Source: Collinsella aerofaciens
Lineage (GTDB): Bacteria; Actinomycetota; Coriobacteriia; Coriobacteriales; Coriobacteriaceae
DNA length: 64,000 nt
Direction of reading: 5' to 3'
Assembly (NCBI RefSeq): GCF_018785265.1
Contig: NZ_WQPK01000045.1
Span: 1 to 64,000 of the forward strand
Shown piece by piece: positions 34,782 through 43,299 of this stretch; within the stretch, counting starts at the first letter, position 1, and every line of letters begins with the position of its first letter. The translations under genes were made by a program, and so were the position numbers. A model generated the notes under the pieces. It ran no database searches. It worked only from the letters and a program-made list of their open reading frames with translations, and had not been told where the DNA came from.

Positions 34782-36122
34782 CTAACTCCATTCAGCGATG
34801 TCGATCATTCTACGGAGGCGCCATGTAAGCGCCTCTTTTAGATATGGCAGCCTTGCCGTGAGCGCGTCGTTTCTGGACAGAATCTCGATTGCCTCGTCAA
34901 CGAAGCCTTCGAGTTTGTCGCCGTCAAACCAGCCCATGTCCTCGACGAGCAACATTTGTTTGGCGGGGCTTGAATGAAATTGTGCGCTGGTAAAACTGTG
35001 CTCTCCCGCCCTAAGCTCCTCTAGTGATATGTTGCACCAGAGTGATGAGCCCGAATCGAAGATGGGGGCTGGTCTGCAGGCCAGTGAGTTGACGTTTCGC
35101 ACGAGGCCGAAGTTGCGCCAATGACGATCGTAGTTGGCAATGATGTCATCGCATACGATCATGCGGTCAAGGGCATCCTTGACGCCTGTCACCCCGAGCT
35201 CCTCGCAGTTTGCTACGTATCGCTCGTAGTCGGCTAGTCGTTCACCTGCGTTTGCGTACTGGTTTACATAGAACGCAGGGACATACTCTTCTTCATCAGT
35301 TAAGAAGACATCGCATATGCTCAGGGCGGAAGTGCCCGTGCCCTCGAGCGAGTAAGGCACAAAATCGCTGGCATTTAGGATGCGACGATGGAGCGCGGTC
35401 GCCACCAGCTCGTTATAAGGTTCCTGGTTCAGGTGCGCTCCTGCCTTATGCAGAATTCGACGCCCGCCCTCGCATGTCCAGTACTTTTGAAGATTGCCGT
35501 CCGAGGTGTTGTCGGGCTTTGCGGCAGCTGCCTTGCCCTCTGGGGCGAAGGACGCGATGGACAGAGAGACGTCGTCAAAAGCATTATTGAAGAAGTTAAT
35601 ATCTTCCCACGCGAGACCGGAGCCTTGGGGTCTAATCCAATACTGGTCGGATAAGGAGAGGCCAAGATTTCGCTGTACGAGTTCATCGGGAACATCGACT
35701 GCGGCTTCTGCAAGCAGGGAGGCTAGCCCAATGCGTGCGAGCGGGATACCGCGGCCGCGCCACCAGATGCGGAAGGAGTCGAGCGATATGGGACTATTAG
35801 GGCCAAATACTCCAATAGGGGCGTGGGCACGATCGACGTCGGCGCCGATGTGGGTAAAGTCTTTTCGCGATGTGCTGTAGACCAGCCGAGCGACTTCGTG
35901 CGTGCGGTTCATGAGAGTAAATGCGATTTCGCTTTTCCCATGCCCGCGACGAGGTCGTCCCCCTCTTTTGGTTGCGGAGCGGAGTCGCGTGTCTACGCTG
36001 TCTTTGTCGATAAGCCACACGCCAGAAGCCTTGCGGGCGGTCAGCGCGCCGTTCTTAATGAGCTCCTGCACCCTGCGCGGGGTGATGCCGAGCAGCTCGG
36101 CGGCTTCCTTGGTAGTGAGCAT
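34782..36122 (-). CDS. Helix-turn-helix/HipA-like kinase fusion (single-gene toxin candidate)
   Basis: The N-terminus (1-50) is an excisionase-like MerR-type DNA-binding domain: LTTKEAAELLGITPRRVQEL. The rest resembles HipA-like kinases: LARIGLASLLAEAA in the N-lobe, the catalytic-loop-like IIANYDRHWRNFGL near 345, and PIFDSGSSL near 370 in place of DFG. Antitoxin-like DNA binding and kinase are thus in one chain. ATG 36122 is chosen because AAGGG lies upstream and the HTH begins there; the frame runs on to 36164. It has 446 residues. A 14-bp inverted repeat with a third half-site covers its promoter. Confidence 0.7.
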   Translation of the reverse strand: MLTTKEAAELLGITPRRVQELIKNGALTARKASGVWLIDKDSVDTRLRSATKRGGRPRRGHGKSEIAFTLMNRTHEVARLVYSTSRKDFTHIGADVDRAHAPIGVFGPNSPISLDSFRIWWRGRGIPLARIGLASLLAEAAVDVPDELVQRNLGLSLSDQYWIRPQGSGLAWEDINFFNNAFDDVSLSIASFAPEGKAAAAKPDNTSDGNLQKYWTCEGGRRILHKAGAHLNQEPYNELVATALHRRILNASDFVPYSLEGTGTSALSICDVFLTDEEEYVPAFYVNQYANAGERLADYERYVANCEELGVTGVKDALDRMIVCDDIIANYDRHWRNFGLVRNVNSLACRPAPIFDSGSSLWCNISLEELRAGEHSFTSAQFHSSPAKQMLLVEDMGWFDGDKLEGFVDEAIEILSRNDALTARLPYLKEALTWRLRRMIDIAEWS

Positions 36123-36140
36123 CACGAAACCCTTCGTCAA

Positions 36141-36200
36141 AACGAATAGTTTTATATATAGCAATTGTAATTAAAACTATTCGTTCTGACGAATGGTTTT
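36141..36200. promoter_or_regulatory. Operator of the HTH-HipA-like gene, three half-sites
   Basis: AACGAATAGTTTTA (36141-36154) and TAAAACTATTCGTT (36172-36185) form a perfect 14-bp inverted repeat with a 17-bp AT-rich spacer. A further half, ACGAATGGTTTT, is at 36189-36200. The arrangement copies that of the hipBA operator with an unrelated sequence. Confidence 0.7.
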
Positions 36201-36346
36201 GAGATTGAGGGCGAACCGACAGAAATGAACGGGCCTGGTACCTGTTGTTGCTGGATTTTGCATATTTGTATAACGCCGTGTGGCCTGTTGCGCCCCGTCC
36301 GTAATTCCTTTATTCTTAACAGGCTTCGCGCGAAAGCGCCAAGTGT

Positions 36347-36421
36347 GCCAGTGTGGCGCAACGGTAGCGCAACTGATTTGTAATCAGTGGGTTGCAGGTT
36401 CGATTCCTGTCACTGGCTCCA
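36347..36421 (+). tRNA. tRNA-Thr(TGT), CCA encoded
   Basis: Acceptor GCCAGTG pairs with CACTGGC. The anticodon arm CTGATTTGTAATCAG gives TGT, and the T arm contains GGTTCGATTCC. CCA is at 36419-36421. It lies inside the region that interrupts the conserved rae1-to-rpmG order. Confidence 0.95.
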
Positions 36422-36430
36422 TGAGAGTTT

Positions 36431-36470
36431 CGGGCTCTGTCTCTATATGGGACAGAGCCCGTTTCTATTT
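36431..36470 (+). terminator. Terminator after tRNA-Thr
   Basis: CGGGCTCTGTC and GACAGAGCCCG pair and are followed by TTTCTATTT. Confidence 0.85.
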
Positions 36471-36536
36471 AGGTGGTGCGCCATCGGGTTAGCGCCCATC
36501 CCGTTTTTGGTTTGTCTCGTCCTCCAGTTTGTCTAA

Positions 36537-36661
36537 ATCTGTAACACCAAGACCGATATTTGGCATCTAACTGTTACAGATTGAGATGAAACTTAGGGTG
36601 TTTTAGGAATATCTTGATCTGTAACATGTAGAAGCGGAATAGGCCTCTTGCTGTTACAGAT
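36537..36661. repeat. Two tandem 45-bp palindromic units, ATCTGTAACA arms
   Basis: Both units (36537-36581 and 36617-36661) have identical arms ATCTGTAACA and TGTTACAGAT and identical 25-bp spacing, but different loop sequences. Their starts are 80 bp apart. The gap 36422-36954 has no gene: it holds the tRNA terminator, these units, one copy of the block GGAGAACGAGCGTGGATAAT (36743-36762) and a bidirectional terminator. Confidence 0.75.
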
Positions 36662-36818
36662 CGAGACAAGGGCGGGTGCGGACCTGGATGTTCTGCTCGA
36701 GCGTGGATTTCTGGACACGCGAGAGAAGAAAATCTTCCGACCGGAGAACGAGCGTGGATAATTAACTTGGATAGGGAGCTAAGGTAAACACCGATTGTCT
36801 ATCGAAGGCTTTAGAAAC

Positions 36819-36856
36819 AACGACCCCGATTTCATTGTGGAATCGGGGTCGTTTGT
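36819..36856. terminator. Bidirectional terminator
   Basis: AACGACCCCGATT and AATCGGGGTCGTT are a perfect 13-bp stem. T-rich bases flank it on the plus strand and TTTCTAAAG-type bases on the minus strand. It would end the leftward PTS operon. Confidence 0.7.
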
Positions 36857-36954
36857 GCCTGAGGAATCCGAATGGATTAATCGAGCTCCTAAGGGACTTC
36901 TTGGGTTCTTGCTAATGGTCTGCCGAGGATGTCCCCAATGCAAGCAGCGCGCAT

Positions 36955-38355
36955 CTACTCAATATAGTTGGGATTCTTCTTGATGATCACGCGTGCAGCG
37001 ATGAACGAGACAACGATGGCGATGACGGCGACAACGCACGCCAGTACGAAGTTGCCCATGGATCCATCGGGAGCGATAAAGATCAGCGCAGAAAGAAGAC
37101 CGGGGCATGCTCCCGCAACATACTCCTTCAGGACGAAGATGCCTGCAGGGAACCCCGCGCAGAGGGCGCCGATTGCTGTGCCGACAAGCAGGCGGGGACG
37201 CTCGATGAGGCAGCCGTAAAATGCGGGCTCAGTTACGCCACAGAGTGCGGTGACGGCAACCGTGGTGACCATACCTCTCTTCTCCTTGTTGCCTTTCATT
37301 GCAGTTGCCAAGGCGAGACTCGTGCCGCCAATGCAGAGGTTTGAGATGAAGCCAAAGATGATGGGCGCCCAGCCGAGCTGCGCCAAGCTCGTAACTTCGA
37401 TCGCGATGTAGGCCTTATCAAGACCGAGCATGACAAAATAGGGGTTAAGGGCTGCAAGGATTGGAGTAGCGATAAATGCCACGTTATCCATGAGCCACGT
37501 GGCGGCATCACTCAGCGCGTAGCCCATCATGCTGCCGGCGGGGCCGAGGATAATCAGCTCAACAGGCACGACGATGAACATGGTGAGCAGCGGCTTCAAG
37601 AACAGTTTGGTAATGTCGGGGATGATTTTCTGAAGACCGCGATCAACAAAGTACATGAACACAACGCCCAGTACGATTGGCACCACCGTGCTCGAGTAGT
37701 CATTCGTCGGGATGGGGATGCCAAGAAAGTCGAGACCCTCAGCACCGCTAATAGACGAGCTAATCATGATTGCGCCCAGCAGTGCGCCCATGATAGGCTG
37801 CATCTTCATGACGGCGGCGAGCTGATAGCCGAGGTAAACGGGCAGGAAGCTAAATGAGGCGCTGAAGATCGCCAGCAGAACCTGGGCGGTTCCGCTATCG
37901 GTGCTCAATCCACAATAATTGACCAGGAGATTCTTGATCGAAAGAATGAGTCCGCCAACGATGAGCGCCGGGACGATGGGCATGAATACCTGTGCAGAGA
38001 CGTTCCCGAATTTCTCAATCAAGCCCATGGCGGTGTTACCGCTTTTAATGCCTTCTGCAAGGTCTCTGGCGGTTTGGGCATCGTCGGCAACCGTGCCACC
38101 GCCGACTTCGATTCCCGCGAAGTCGAGGAAGTCGTTGTAGGCCTCGGTGACGTTGGGGCCGATGATCACCTGAAGCTGGCCACCGCTGACTACTGCCCCG
38201 AGCGCCTGGTCAGCCGATTTGGCGAGCTGGAGATCGATGATCGAGGTGTCTCGTGCGTCGATGCGAAGGCGCGTCGCACAATGAGTTACCGATGTAATGT
38301 TCTCTTTGCCGCCAACAGCCTTTAGGACTGTTTCGGACATTGCCTGATATTTCAT
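36955..38355 (-). CDS. PTS beta-glucoside-type EIIBC permease
   Basis: Imports and phosphorylates a beta-glucoside or related sugar. The N-terminal IIB domain has the phosphorylated Cys26 in THCATRLRI. From about residue 110 the IIC domain has about ten membrane helices (FMPIVPALIVGGLI, then the SDAATWL and GVTEPAFYGC motifs; the last contains the sugar-binding Glu). There is no IIA domain, so EIIA must come from elsewhere; the glucose-type EIIA at 57.2-57.7 kb is a candidate. AGGAG precedes ATG 38355. It lies 9 bp after the GH1 gene in the same operon. Confidence 0.9.
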   Translation of the reverse strand: MKYQAMSETVLKAVGGKENITSVTHCATRLRIDARDTSIIDLQLAKSADQALGAVVSGGQLQVIIGPNVTEAYNDFLDFAGIEVGGGTVADDAQTARDLAEGIKSGNTAMGLIEKFGNVSAQVFMPIVPALIVGGLILSIKNLLVNYCGLSTDSGTAQVLLAIFSASFSFLPVYLGYQLAAVMKMQPIMGALLGAIMISSSISGAEGLDFLGIPIPTNDYSSTVVPIVLGVVFMYFVDRGLQKIIPDITKLFLKPLLTMFIVVPVELIILGPAGSMMGYALSDAATWLMDNVAFIATPILAALNPYFVMLGLDKAYIAIEVTSLAQLGWAPIIFGFISNLCIGGTSLALATAMKGNKEKRGMVTTVAVTALCGVTEPAFYGCLIERPRLLVGTAIGALCAGFPAGIFVLKEYVAGACPGLLSALIFIAPDGSMGNFVLACVVAVIAIVVSFIAARVIIKKNPNYIE

Positions 38356-38364
38356 CTCTTTCTC

Positions 38365-39783
38365 CTAACCTTCCTGCTCCTGATACTTCGAGATAAGGTC
38401 TCGGTACCAATACCAGCTCTTTTTGGGGGTGCGCTCCAGATTGTTCTCGAAGTCGATATGGACAAGTCCGTATCGTTTTTCGTAGCCGTTGATCCAGCTA
38501 TACAGATCCATCGTCGACCAGAGGTAGTAGCCCTCAACGCGCGCGCCGTCGCGCTTAGCCCTCATCATGTGCTCGATGAACTGGCCCAGAAGCTCGATGC
38601 GGTCATCATCGTGGATTATTCCGTCTGCGTCTGGTTGCTCATAGGCGCCATGTCCGTTTTCCGTAATAAAGATGCGGGGCGCGTCATAGCGCTCGTGGAC
38701 ATCCATGATGGTTGAATACATGCAACTTGGGAGTATTTCGCGGCCCCATTTATTGCGGGGAACATTGCTGTCGCGGGCGCTTTCAAACAAGGGCGCAATG
38801 CATTTTCCTTCGACCTTTTTGCTCGAACCGCCCTTATTGTTCGCCGAAACGGCAAGCTCTCCACCGTGCCAGTCGGTTACATACTCTCGGCAATACACGT
38901 TGAGTCCAATAAAATCGACTTTACCGTCTCTGAATTCTTCTACGTCATTTGGGGATCGATAGAGCGAGACGCCAAGTTTTTCAAGGATTTCGTCCATTTC
39001 TGGCGGCAGTTGACCCTGAAGTGCTGGTGCCAGAATCATGCGATTGGCGAAAAAGTCTGCGTATCGAAATACGTCATCGGGGTGCTCGGTTGCCGGGTCG
39101 AGTTCGACAACGCCGCCATCGTGGACGGCGCCGATGATGCCGTCGTAGCCCATTTGACGATATGCTCGGACTGCGAGTGCGCTTGCGCGCATCAGGTTGT
39201 ACTGAAACTGCATGTACGACTGAACGTCGAGCGATCGATTGGGGGGATAGTTGCCCAACATGTTTACGCAGTAGCTGTAGAAATGCGGCTCGTTAACGGT
39301 AGCCCAGATTTTGACGCGGTCTCCAAAGCGCTCAAAGCAAATCTTGGCGTATTTGCAGAACCACTCTGCCATATCGTTGTTCAGCCATCCGCCTTTGCAA
39401 GCAAGCGTGAATGGCAGATCGTAATGGAACAGCGTAACGTTGGGCTCTATGCCATTTTCGAGGCAGCAATCAATGACCCGATTATAAAAATCGATACCCT
39501 TTTCATTCACTTCACCGATACCCGTGGGGATGATTCGACTCCATGAAAGAGAGAAGCGATAGGTGTTTTGTCCGCCTTCTTTCATCATGCGGATATCTTC
39601 TTCATAGCGATGGTAGAAGTCGCAAGATACATCACCGTCAACATGGTTGATGTTCTTATTGCTTGTGTGGTTAAAGAAATCCCACTCGCCAAGGCCTTTG
39701 CCGTCTTCGTTCCAGGCACCCTCGCACTGATAAGACGCCGTGGCGGAACCCCAGAGAAACGGGATGTTGTTCACGTTGCCCAT
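38365..39783 (-). CDS. 6-phospho-beta-glucosidase, GH1
   Basis: Hydrolyses the phosphorylated glucoside delivered by the PTS. WGSATASYQCEG is at the N-terminus. TVNEPHFY near 161 carries the acid/base Glu, and ITENGHG near 373 the nucleophile. Phospho-sugar specificity is inferred from the adjacent EIIBC. ATG 39783 is chosen because AAAGGGG sits at the proper distance; the frame extends to 39801. It has 472 residues. Its base composition is more AT-rich than most neighbours, consistent with acquisition. Confidence 0.88.
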   Translation of the reverse strand: MGNVNNIPFLWGSATASYQCEGAWNEDGKGLGEWDFFNHTSNKNINHVDGDVSCDFYHRYEEDIRMMKEGGQNTYRFSLSWSRIIPTGIGEVNEKGIDFYNRVIDCCLENGIEPNVTLFHYDLPFTLACKGGWLNNDMAEWFCKYAKICFERFGDRVKIWATVNEPHFYSYCVNMLGNYPPNRSLDVQSYMQFQYNLMRASALAVRAYRQMGYDGIIGAVHDGGVVELDPATEHPDDVFRYADFFANRMILAPALQGQLPPEMDEILEKLGVSLYRSPNDVEEFRDGKVDFIGLNVYCREYVTDWHGGELAVSANNKGGSSKKVEGKCIAPLFESARDSNVPRNKWGREILPSCMYSTIMDVHERYDAPRIFITENGHGAYEQPDADGIIHDDDRIELLGQFIEHMMRAKRDGARVEGYYLWSTMDLYSWINGYEKRYGLVHIDFENNLERTPKKSWYWYRDLISKYQEQEG

Positions 39784-39849
39784 GAATCCCCTTTCCATCA
39801 TTCAACACGGTGGATACGTGTGGCGGAATTACGATTAAGATGACGTCAA

Positions 39850-39892
39850 CTGATTTGAATCATAGGAGAACGACCAAAGCTGTTTGATTCAA
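39850..39892. promoter_or_regulatory. Divergent GH1/RpiR promoter region with inverted repeat
   Basis: TTGAATCA and TGATTCAA, about 20 bp apart, flank a GGAGAACGACC stretch in the 112-bp gap between the two divergent genes. They are candidate operator halves for the RpiR regulator. No better-defined site is visible. Confidence 0.4.
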
Positions 39893-39895
39893 TAA

Positions 39896-40771
39896 ATGAA
39901 CTATGATTTCGAGGAGAGCGGAAAGAGGGATCACGTGAATATCAATGACTTCGATGTGCTCAATCGCATTAGCTCCATCATCAACAGCGAGTTTGGGTCA
40001 AACGATGCCGCCATCGCTCGATATCTCATCGCTCACATTAGGCGTTCGAGCGAAATCAATGTTGCCACAATAACCCGCGATGCATTCGTGACCCGTTCCG
40101 CTGTTCGTCGTTTCTGCAATCGATTGGGCTACCAGTCTCTTAGCGATTTGAAAGAATCATTTACTCAATCAGTCTTTCCAAGCGACTTAAGCCATCGAGA
40201 GGAGGAATTTGGCTACGAGGAGTACAGGGCAGAGCTCGACGTTCGCATGATCGAGATGTTCGCTGAGGTTGAAAGCGGCGTGTCCGATATCGCTATTAAG
40301 CACCTTGCCGACGAAATTGATGGCCATAAAAACGTTGAAATCTGGTGCACCAATAATGTGAGCGCCAATCTCGTACGATTTCAGCAGGAAATGTTTTATG
40401 CGGGCAAGATAGTTCGCATAGTTGCTGGGGCTAACGTCGCGGAATTGAAAAACATGGGAGACGCTTCGCAGTCATTGATAATTCTCGTATCGGTCTCCGG
40501 GCTATTTGCGTCCCAGGCGCGTGAGTATCTTGATTGCCGTTCGGGCAGGAAGATTCTAATTACTGCGTTTAGCAACGATGACAAATCGAGGTCTTTTGAC
40601 CGTGTATATCGTCTTGGTAATGCGGGAAACGGAATTGACCGACTCGGCGTTTATTCGAAATACGCCATGACCTATTTCTTCGACTTGCTATCGTCGTGTT
40701 ACTTGAGTCGCTACCCCTGCACCAAGGGGGAGCCGCTCTATGGGTCTACTTTGGTCTGGCCCGAGCAGTAG
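39896..40771 (+). CDS. RpiR-family (HTH-SIS) transcriptional regulator
   Basis: The N-terminal HTH_6 domain (about 15-90) has IARYLIAHIRRSS and FVTRSAVRRFCNRLGYQSLSDL. A C-terminal SIS sugar-phosphate-binding domain (about 130-270) has LIILVSVSGLF. It would sense the phosphorylated sugar and control the divergent GH1-PTS operon. The start is uncertain: ATG 39896, or GTG 39935, which has the better GAAAGAGGG site. It has 291 residues with the first. Confidence 0.82.
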   Translation: MNYDFEESGKRDHVNINDFDVLNRISSIINSEFGSNDAAIARYLIAHIRRSSEINVATITRDAFVTRSAVRRFCNRLGYQSLSDLKESFTQSVFPSDLSHREEEFGYEEYRAELDVRMIEMFAEVESGVSDIAIKHLADEIDGHKNVEIWCTNNVSANLVRFQQEMFYAGKIVRIVAGANVAELKNMGDASQSLIILVSVSGLFASQAREYLDCRSGRKILITAFSNDDKSRSFDRVYRLGNAGNGIDRLGVYSKYAMTYFFDLLSSCYLSRYPCTKGEPLYGSTLVWPEQ

Positions 40772-40793
40772 CGGCTCTATAGTTCTCCCGTCT

Positions 40794-40862
40794 GGAGAAT
40801 GAGCGTGGATAATCTCCGCTTTGGGCTTAGAGCCGCGCTAAAAGCGGGAGATTATCCACGCT
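40794..40862. repeat. Long palindrome with the GAGCGTGGATAAT block
   Basis: AGCGTGGATAATCTCC with GCTTT pairs with AAAAGC and GGGAGATTATCCACGCT across an 18-bp loop. The leading block GGAGAATGAGCGTGGATAAT matches 36743-36762 at 19 of 20 positions, so near-identical blocks flank the GH1-PTS-RpiR module. The gap 40772-41170 holds this and the tRNA promoter; no gene. Confidence 0.65.
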
Positions 40863-41078
40863 TGAACGTGCCGTGGAAGCACGATCGTGACCTATGTAAT
40901 AGTGCAAGAGGGTCGGTATCGAAGGTCGATGCTGCAGATGTACTCCACCGTGACAAAGTGTTCCCTCGTGAAATGTCACAAGCGTAGCCAAAACCACCGT
41001 CCCTCATATCCCAACTCAACAAAACAGCAGGTCAAAGGTATATAGATACGCCCGGGGCCGTGTATCTAGAGGTTTTCG

Positions 41079-41108
41079 TTGACAGCCCCCAAGGTTGCAT
41101 CGTATTAT
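41079..41108 (+). promoter_or_regulatory. Promoter of the tRNA-Tyr/Thr/Met-tuf unit
   Basis: TTGACA (41079-41084), an 18-bp spacer and TATTAT (41103-41108). The upstream block GAGGTTTTCGTTGACAGC is nearly repeated at the rpmG promoter (42899-42916). Confidence 0.8.
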
Positions 41109-41170
41109 CTTCTTCGTTCGCGGGGGCGGCGGTCCAAAAGACCAAAGAACCTGCGGATACTTGAACGATT

Positions 41171-41252
41171 GGGAGTTTGCCCGAGTGGTTAATGGGGACG
41201 GGCTGTAAACCCGTTGGCTCTGCCTACATAGGTTCGAATCCTATAGCTCCCA
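41171..41252 (+). tRNA. tRNA-Tyr(GTA), CCA not encoded
   Basis: A class II tRNA with a long variable arm (TTGGCTCTGCCTACATA region). Acceptor GGGAGTT pairs with AGCTCCC. The anticodon loop CTGTAAA gives GTA. The 3' bases are CCC, not CCA. Confidence 0.93.
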
Positions 41253-41262
41253 CCCGTCAAGT

Positions 41263-41338
41263 GCCTGTATAGCTCAGTCGGTAGAGCACTTCGTTGGTAA
41301 CGAAGAGGTCACCAGTTCAAGTCTGGTTGCAGGCTCCA
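41263..41338 (+). tRNA. tRNA-Thr(GGT), CCA encoded
   Basis: Acceptor GCCTGTA pairs with TGCAGGC. The anticodon arm CTTCGTTGGTAACGAAG gives GGT, and the T arm contains AGTTCAAGTCT. It is ten bases after tRNA-Tyr. Confidence 0.95.
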
Positions 41339-41341
41339 TCC

Positions 41342-41418
41342 GGCGGTGTAGCTCAGTTGGTTAGAGCACACGGTTCATACCCGTGGCGTCACTGGTTCGA
41401 ATCCAGTCACCGCTACCA
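41342..41418 (+). tRNA. tRNA-Met(CAT), elongator type
   Basis: Acceptor GGCGGTG pairs with CACCGCT. The anticodon arm CACGGTTCATACCCGTG gives CAT. The first acceptor pair is G-T, unlike the C-A mismatch of an initiator, and the anticodon stem lacks three consecutive G-C pairs, so it is probably an elongator or an Ile-lysidine type. CCA is at 41416-41418. Confidence 0.9.
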
Positions 41419-41429
41419 TAGGTAACACG

Positions 41430-41461
41430 GTGGCTTCTCAATAGTATGTTGAGAGGCCACT
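41430..41461 (+). other. Hairpin between tRNA-Met and tuf
   Basis: GTGGCTTCTCAA and TTGAGAGGCCAC pair around TAGTATG with one mismatch. There is no T run, so it may be an RNA processing or stability structure separating the tRNAs from the tuf message. Confidence 0.55.
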
Positions 41462-41514
41462 ATGGTATAAAGGCAAAGTCCCGTCCGGGGACGACCTGTT
41501 AAGAGGAGGGCTTT

Positions 41515-42705
41515 ATGGCCAAAGAGAAGTTTGAGCGCACTAAGCCGCATGTTAACATCGGCACCATTGGTCACGTCGACCACGGCAAGACCACGCTGAC
41601 CGCTGCCATCACCAAGGTTCTCTCCGAGACCGAGGGCTGCAAGGCTGACTTCACTGCGTTCGAGAACATCGACAAGGCTCCCGAGGAGCGCGAGCGCGGC
41701 ATCACGATCTCCGTCTCCCACGTCGAGTACGAGACTGCTGCCCGTCACTACGCTCACGTTGACTGCCCGGGCCACGCTGACTACGTCAAGAACATGATCT
41801 CCGGTGCTGCTCAGATGGACGGCGCTATCCTGGTCATCGCCGCTACCGACGGCCCCATGGCTCAGACCCGCGAGCACATCCTGCTCGCCCGTCAGGTCGG
41901 CGTTCCCTACATCGTCGTCTTCCTGAACAAGTGCGACATGGTCGACGATGACGAGCTCATCGACCTCGTCGAGATGGAGACCCGTGAGCTCCTCTCCGAG
42001 TACGATTTCCCCGGCGACGACATCCCCGTCATCCGTGGTTCCGCTCTGGGCGCTCTCGAGGGCGACGCCAAGTGGATGGACGCTATCCGCGAGCTCATGA
42101 ACGCCGTCGACGAGTACATCCCGACGCCTGCTCGTAACAACGACCTCCCGTTCCTGATGGCCGTTGAGGACGTTATGACCATCTCCGGCCGTGGTACCGT
42201 TGCTACCGGCCGTGTCGAGCGCGGTGAGCTCAAGCTCAACGAGCCCGTCGAGATCGTCGGCATCAAGGATACCCAGAACACCGTCGTTACCGGTATCGAG
42301 ATGTTCCGTAAGTCCATGGACTTCTGCGAGGCTGGCGACAACGTCGGTCTGCTGCTCCGCGGCATCAAGCGCGAGGACATCGAGCGCGGCCAGGTTCTCT
42401 GCAAGCCTGGTTCGGTTACCCCGCACACCAAGTTCACTGGTGAGATCTACGTTCTGACCAAGGAGGAGGGCGGCCGTCACACCCCGTTCTTCGATGGTTA
42501 TCGTCCTCAGTTCTACTTCCGTACCACCGACGTTACCGGTACGGTCAAGCTCCCCGAGGGCACCGAGATGGCTATGCCTGGTGACCACATCAGCATCGAG
42601 GGCGACCTCATCCACCCGATCGCCATGGAGGAGGGCCTGCGCTTCGCTATCCGCGAGGGTGGCCACACCGTCGGTTCGGGCATCGTCTCCACGATCATTG
42701 AGTAA
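41515..42705 (+). CDS. tuf: Elongation factor Tu
   Basis: A GTPase that delivers aminoacyl-tRNA to the ribosome. GHVDHGKTT at 19-27, DCPGHADYV, and NKCDMVDD are intact, as are the second and third beta-barrel domains. It has 396 residues. Codon use is strongly biased, as expected for high expression. AGAGGAGGG precedes the start. The tRNAs just upstream may be co-transcribed. Confidence 0.97.
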   Translation: MAKEKFERTKPHVNIGTIGHVDHGKTTLTAAITKVLSETEGCKADFTAFENIDKAPEERERGITISVSHVEYETAARHYAHVDCPGHADYVKNMISGAAQMDGAILVIAATDGPMAQTREHILLARQVGVPYIVVFLNKCDMVDDDELIDLVEMETRELLSEYDFPGDDIPVIRGSALGALEGDAKWMDAIRELMNAVDEYIPTPARNNDLPFLMAVEDVMTISGRGTVATGRVERGELKLNEPVEIVGIKDTQNTVVTGIEMFRKSMDFCEAGDNVGLLLRGIKREDIERGQVLCKPGSVTPHTKFTGEIYVLTKEEGGRHTPFFDGYRPQFYFRTTDVTGTVKLPEGTEMAMPGDHISIEGDLIHPIAMEEGLRFAIREGGHTVGSGIVSTIIE

Positions 42706-42730
42706 ATTAGCTCTTTGATATAGCTGACTT

Positions 42731-42768
42731 AGAGAACCCGGCACTTATATGGGTGCCGGGTTCTTTTC
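42731..42768 (+). terminator. Terminator after tuf
   Basis: GAACCCGGCAC and GTGCCGGGTTC pair and are followed by TTTTCT. Confidence 0.9.
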
Positions 42769-42909
42769 TGCAATGGATATTGAGCCGTTGCTGGTGTCGA
42801 GAGGATCGATAATGGTCCTGGATGCACCGTCGATTAGCTCTCGATGGCTTCATTGATGTGTTCCAAATATGAATGGATCCACCGAGAACCAATTGACTCG
42901 AGGTTTTCA

Positions 42910-42939
42910 TTGACAGCACTTACGTGGAGCTGATAAAGT
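42910..42939 (+). promoter_or_regulatory. rpmG promoter
   Basis: TTGACA (42910-42915), an 18-bp spacer and TAAAGT (42934-42939). The preceding AGGTTTTCATTGACAGC is almost the same as at the tRNA-tuf promoter. Confidence 0.75.
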
Positions 42940-42984
42940 AACAACTCGTGCCCGTACGGGGCGGAAATGAAAGGTTCAGGATAC

Positions 42985-43134
42985 ATGCGTACTCTAGTTA
43001 CTCTTGCGTGCACTGAGTGCAAGCGCCGCAACTATACGACCACCAAGAACAAGTCGACCATGCCTGATCGTATGGAGATCAAGAAGTATTGCCCCTGGTG
43101 CCGTCACCACACGCTGCACAAAGAGACTCGCTAG
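42985..43134 (+). CDS. rpmG: 50S ribosomal protein L33
   Basis: A 49-residue protein of the large subunit. The reading is [17 protein letters not shown], with later [15 protein letters not shown]. Two CxxC pairs (Cys9/Cys12 and Cys36/Cys39) mark the zinc-binding form. It lies between tuf and tRNA-Trp-secE, the usual place for rpmG. Confidence 0.95.
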   Translation: MRTLVTLACTECKRRNYTTTKNKSTMPDRMEIKKYCPWCRHHTLHKETR

Positions 43135-43147
43135 TCTCTAGTCACAT

Positions 43148-43223
43148 ACGCCAGTAGTTCAATTGGTAGAGCATCGGTCTCCAAAACCGAGTGTTGAGGG
43201 TTCGAGTCCTTCCTGGCGTGCCA
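43148..43223 (+). tRNA. tRNA-Trp(CCA), CCA encoded
   Basis: Acceptor ACGCCAG pairs with CTGGCGT. The anticodon arm CGGTCTCCAAAACCG gives CCA. It lies between rpmG and secE, where many bacteria also carry tRNA-Trp. Confidence 0.95.
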
Positions 43224-43232
43224 GTCATTATT

Positions 43233-43265
43233 CCGTAAGCTCCCACTTGGGAGCTTACGGTTTAC
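43233..43265. terminator. Hairpin between tRNA-Trp and secE
   Basis: CCGTAAGCTCCC and GGGAGCTTACGG pair perfectly around ACTT, followed by TTTACT. Confidence 0.7.
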
Positions 43266-43299
43266 TCATGTATAAGCGCATTGCGCGGAGGTAACCCAA

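Noticed and set aside
36438..41170. Complete integrative element using tRNA-Thr as attachment site
   Set aside because: No integrase is present, and I could not find a second copy of the tRNA-Thr 3' end at the other side of the region.
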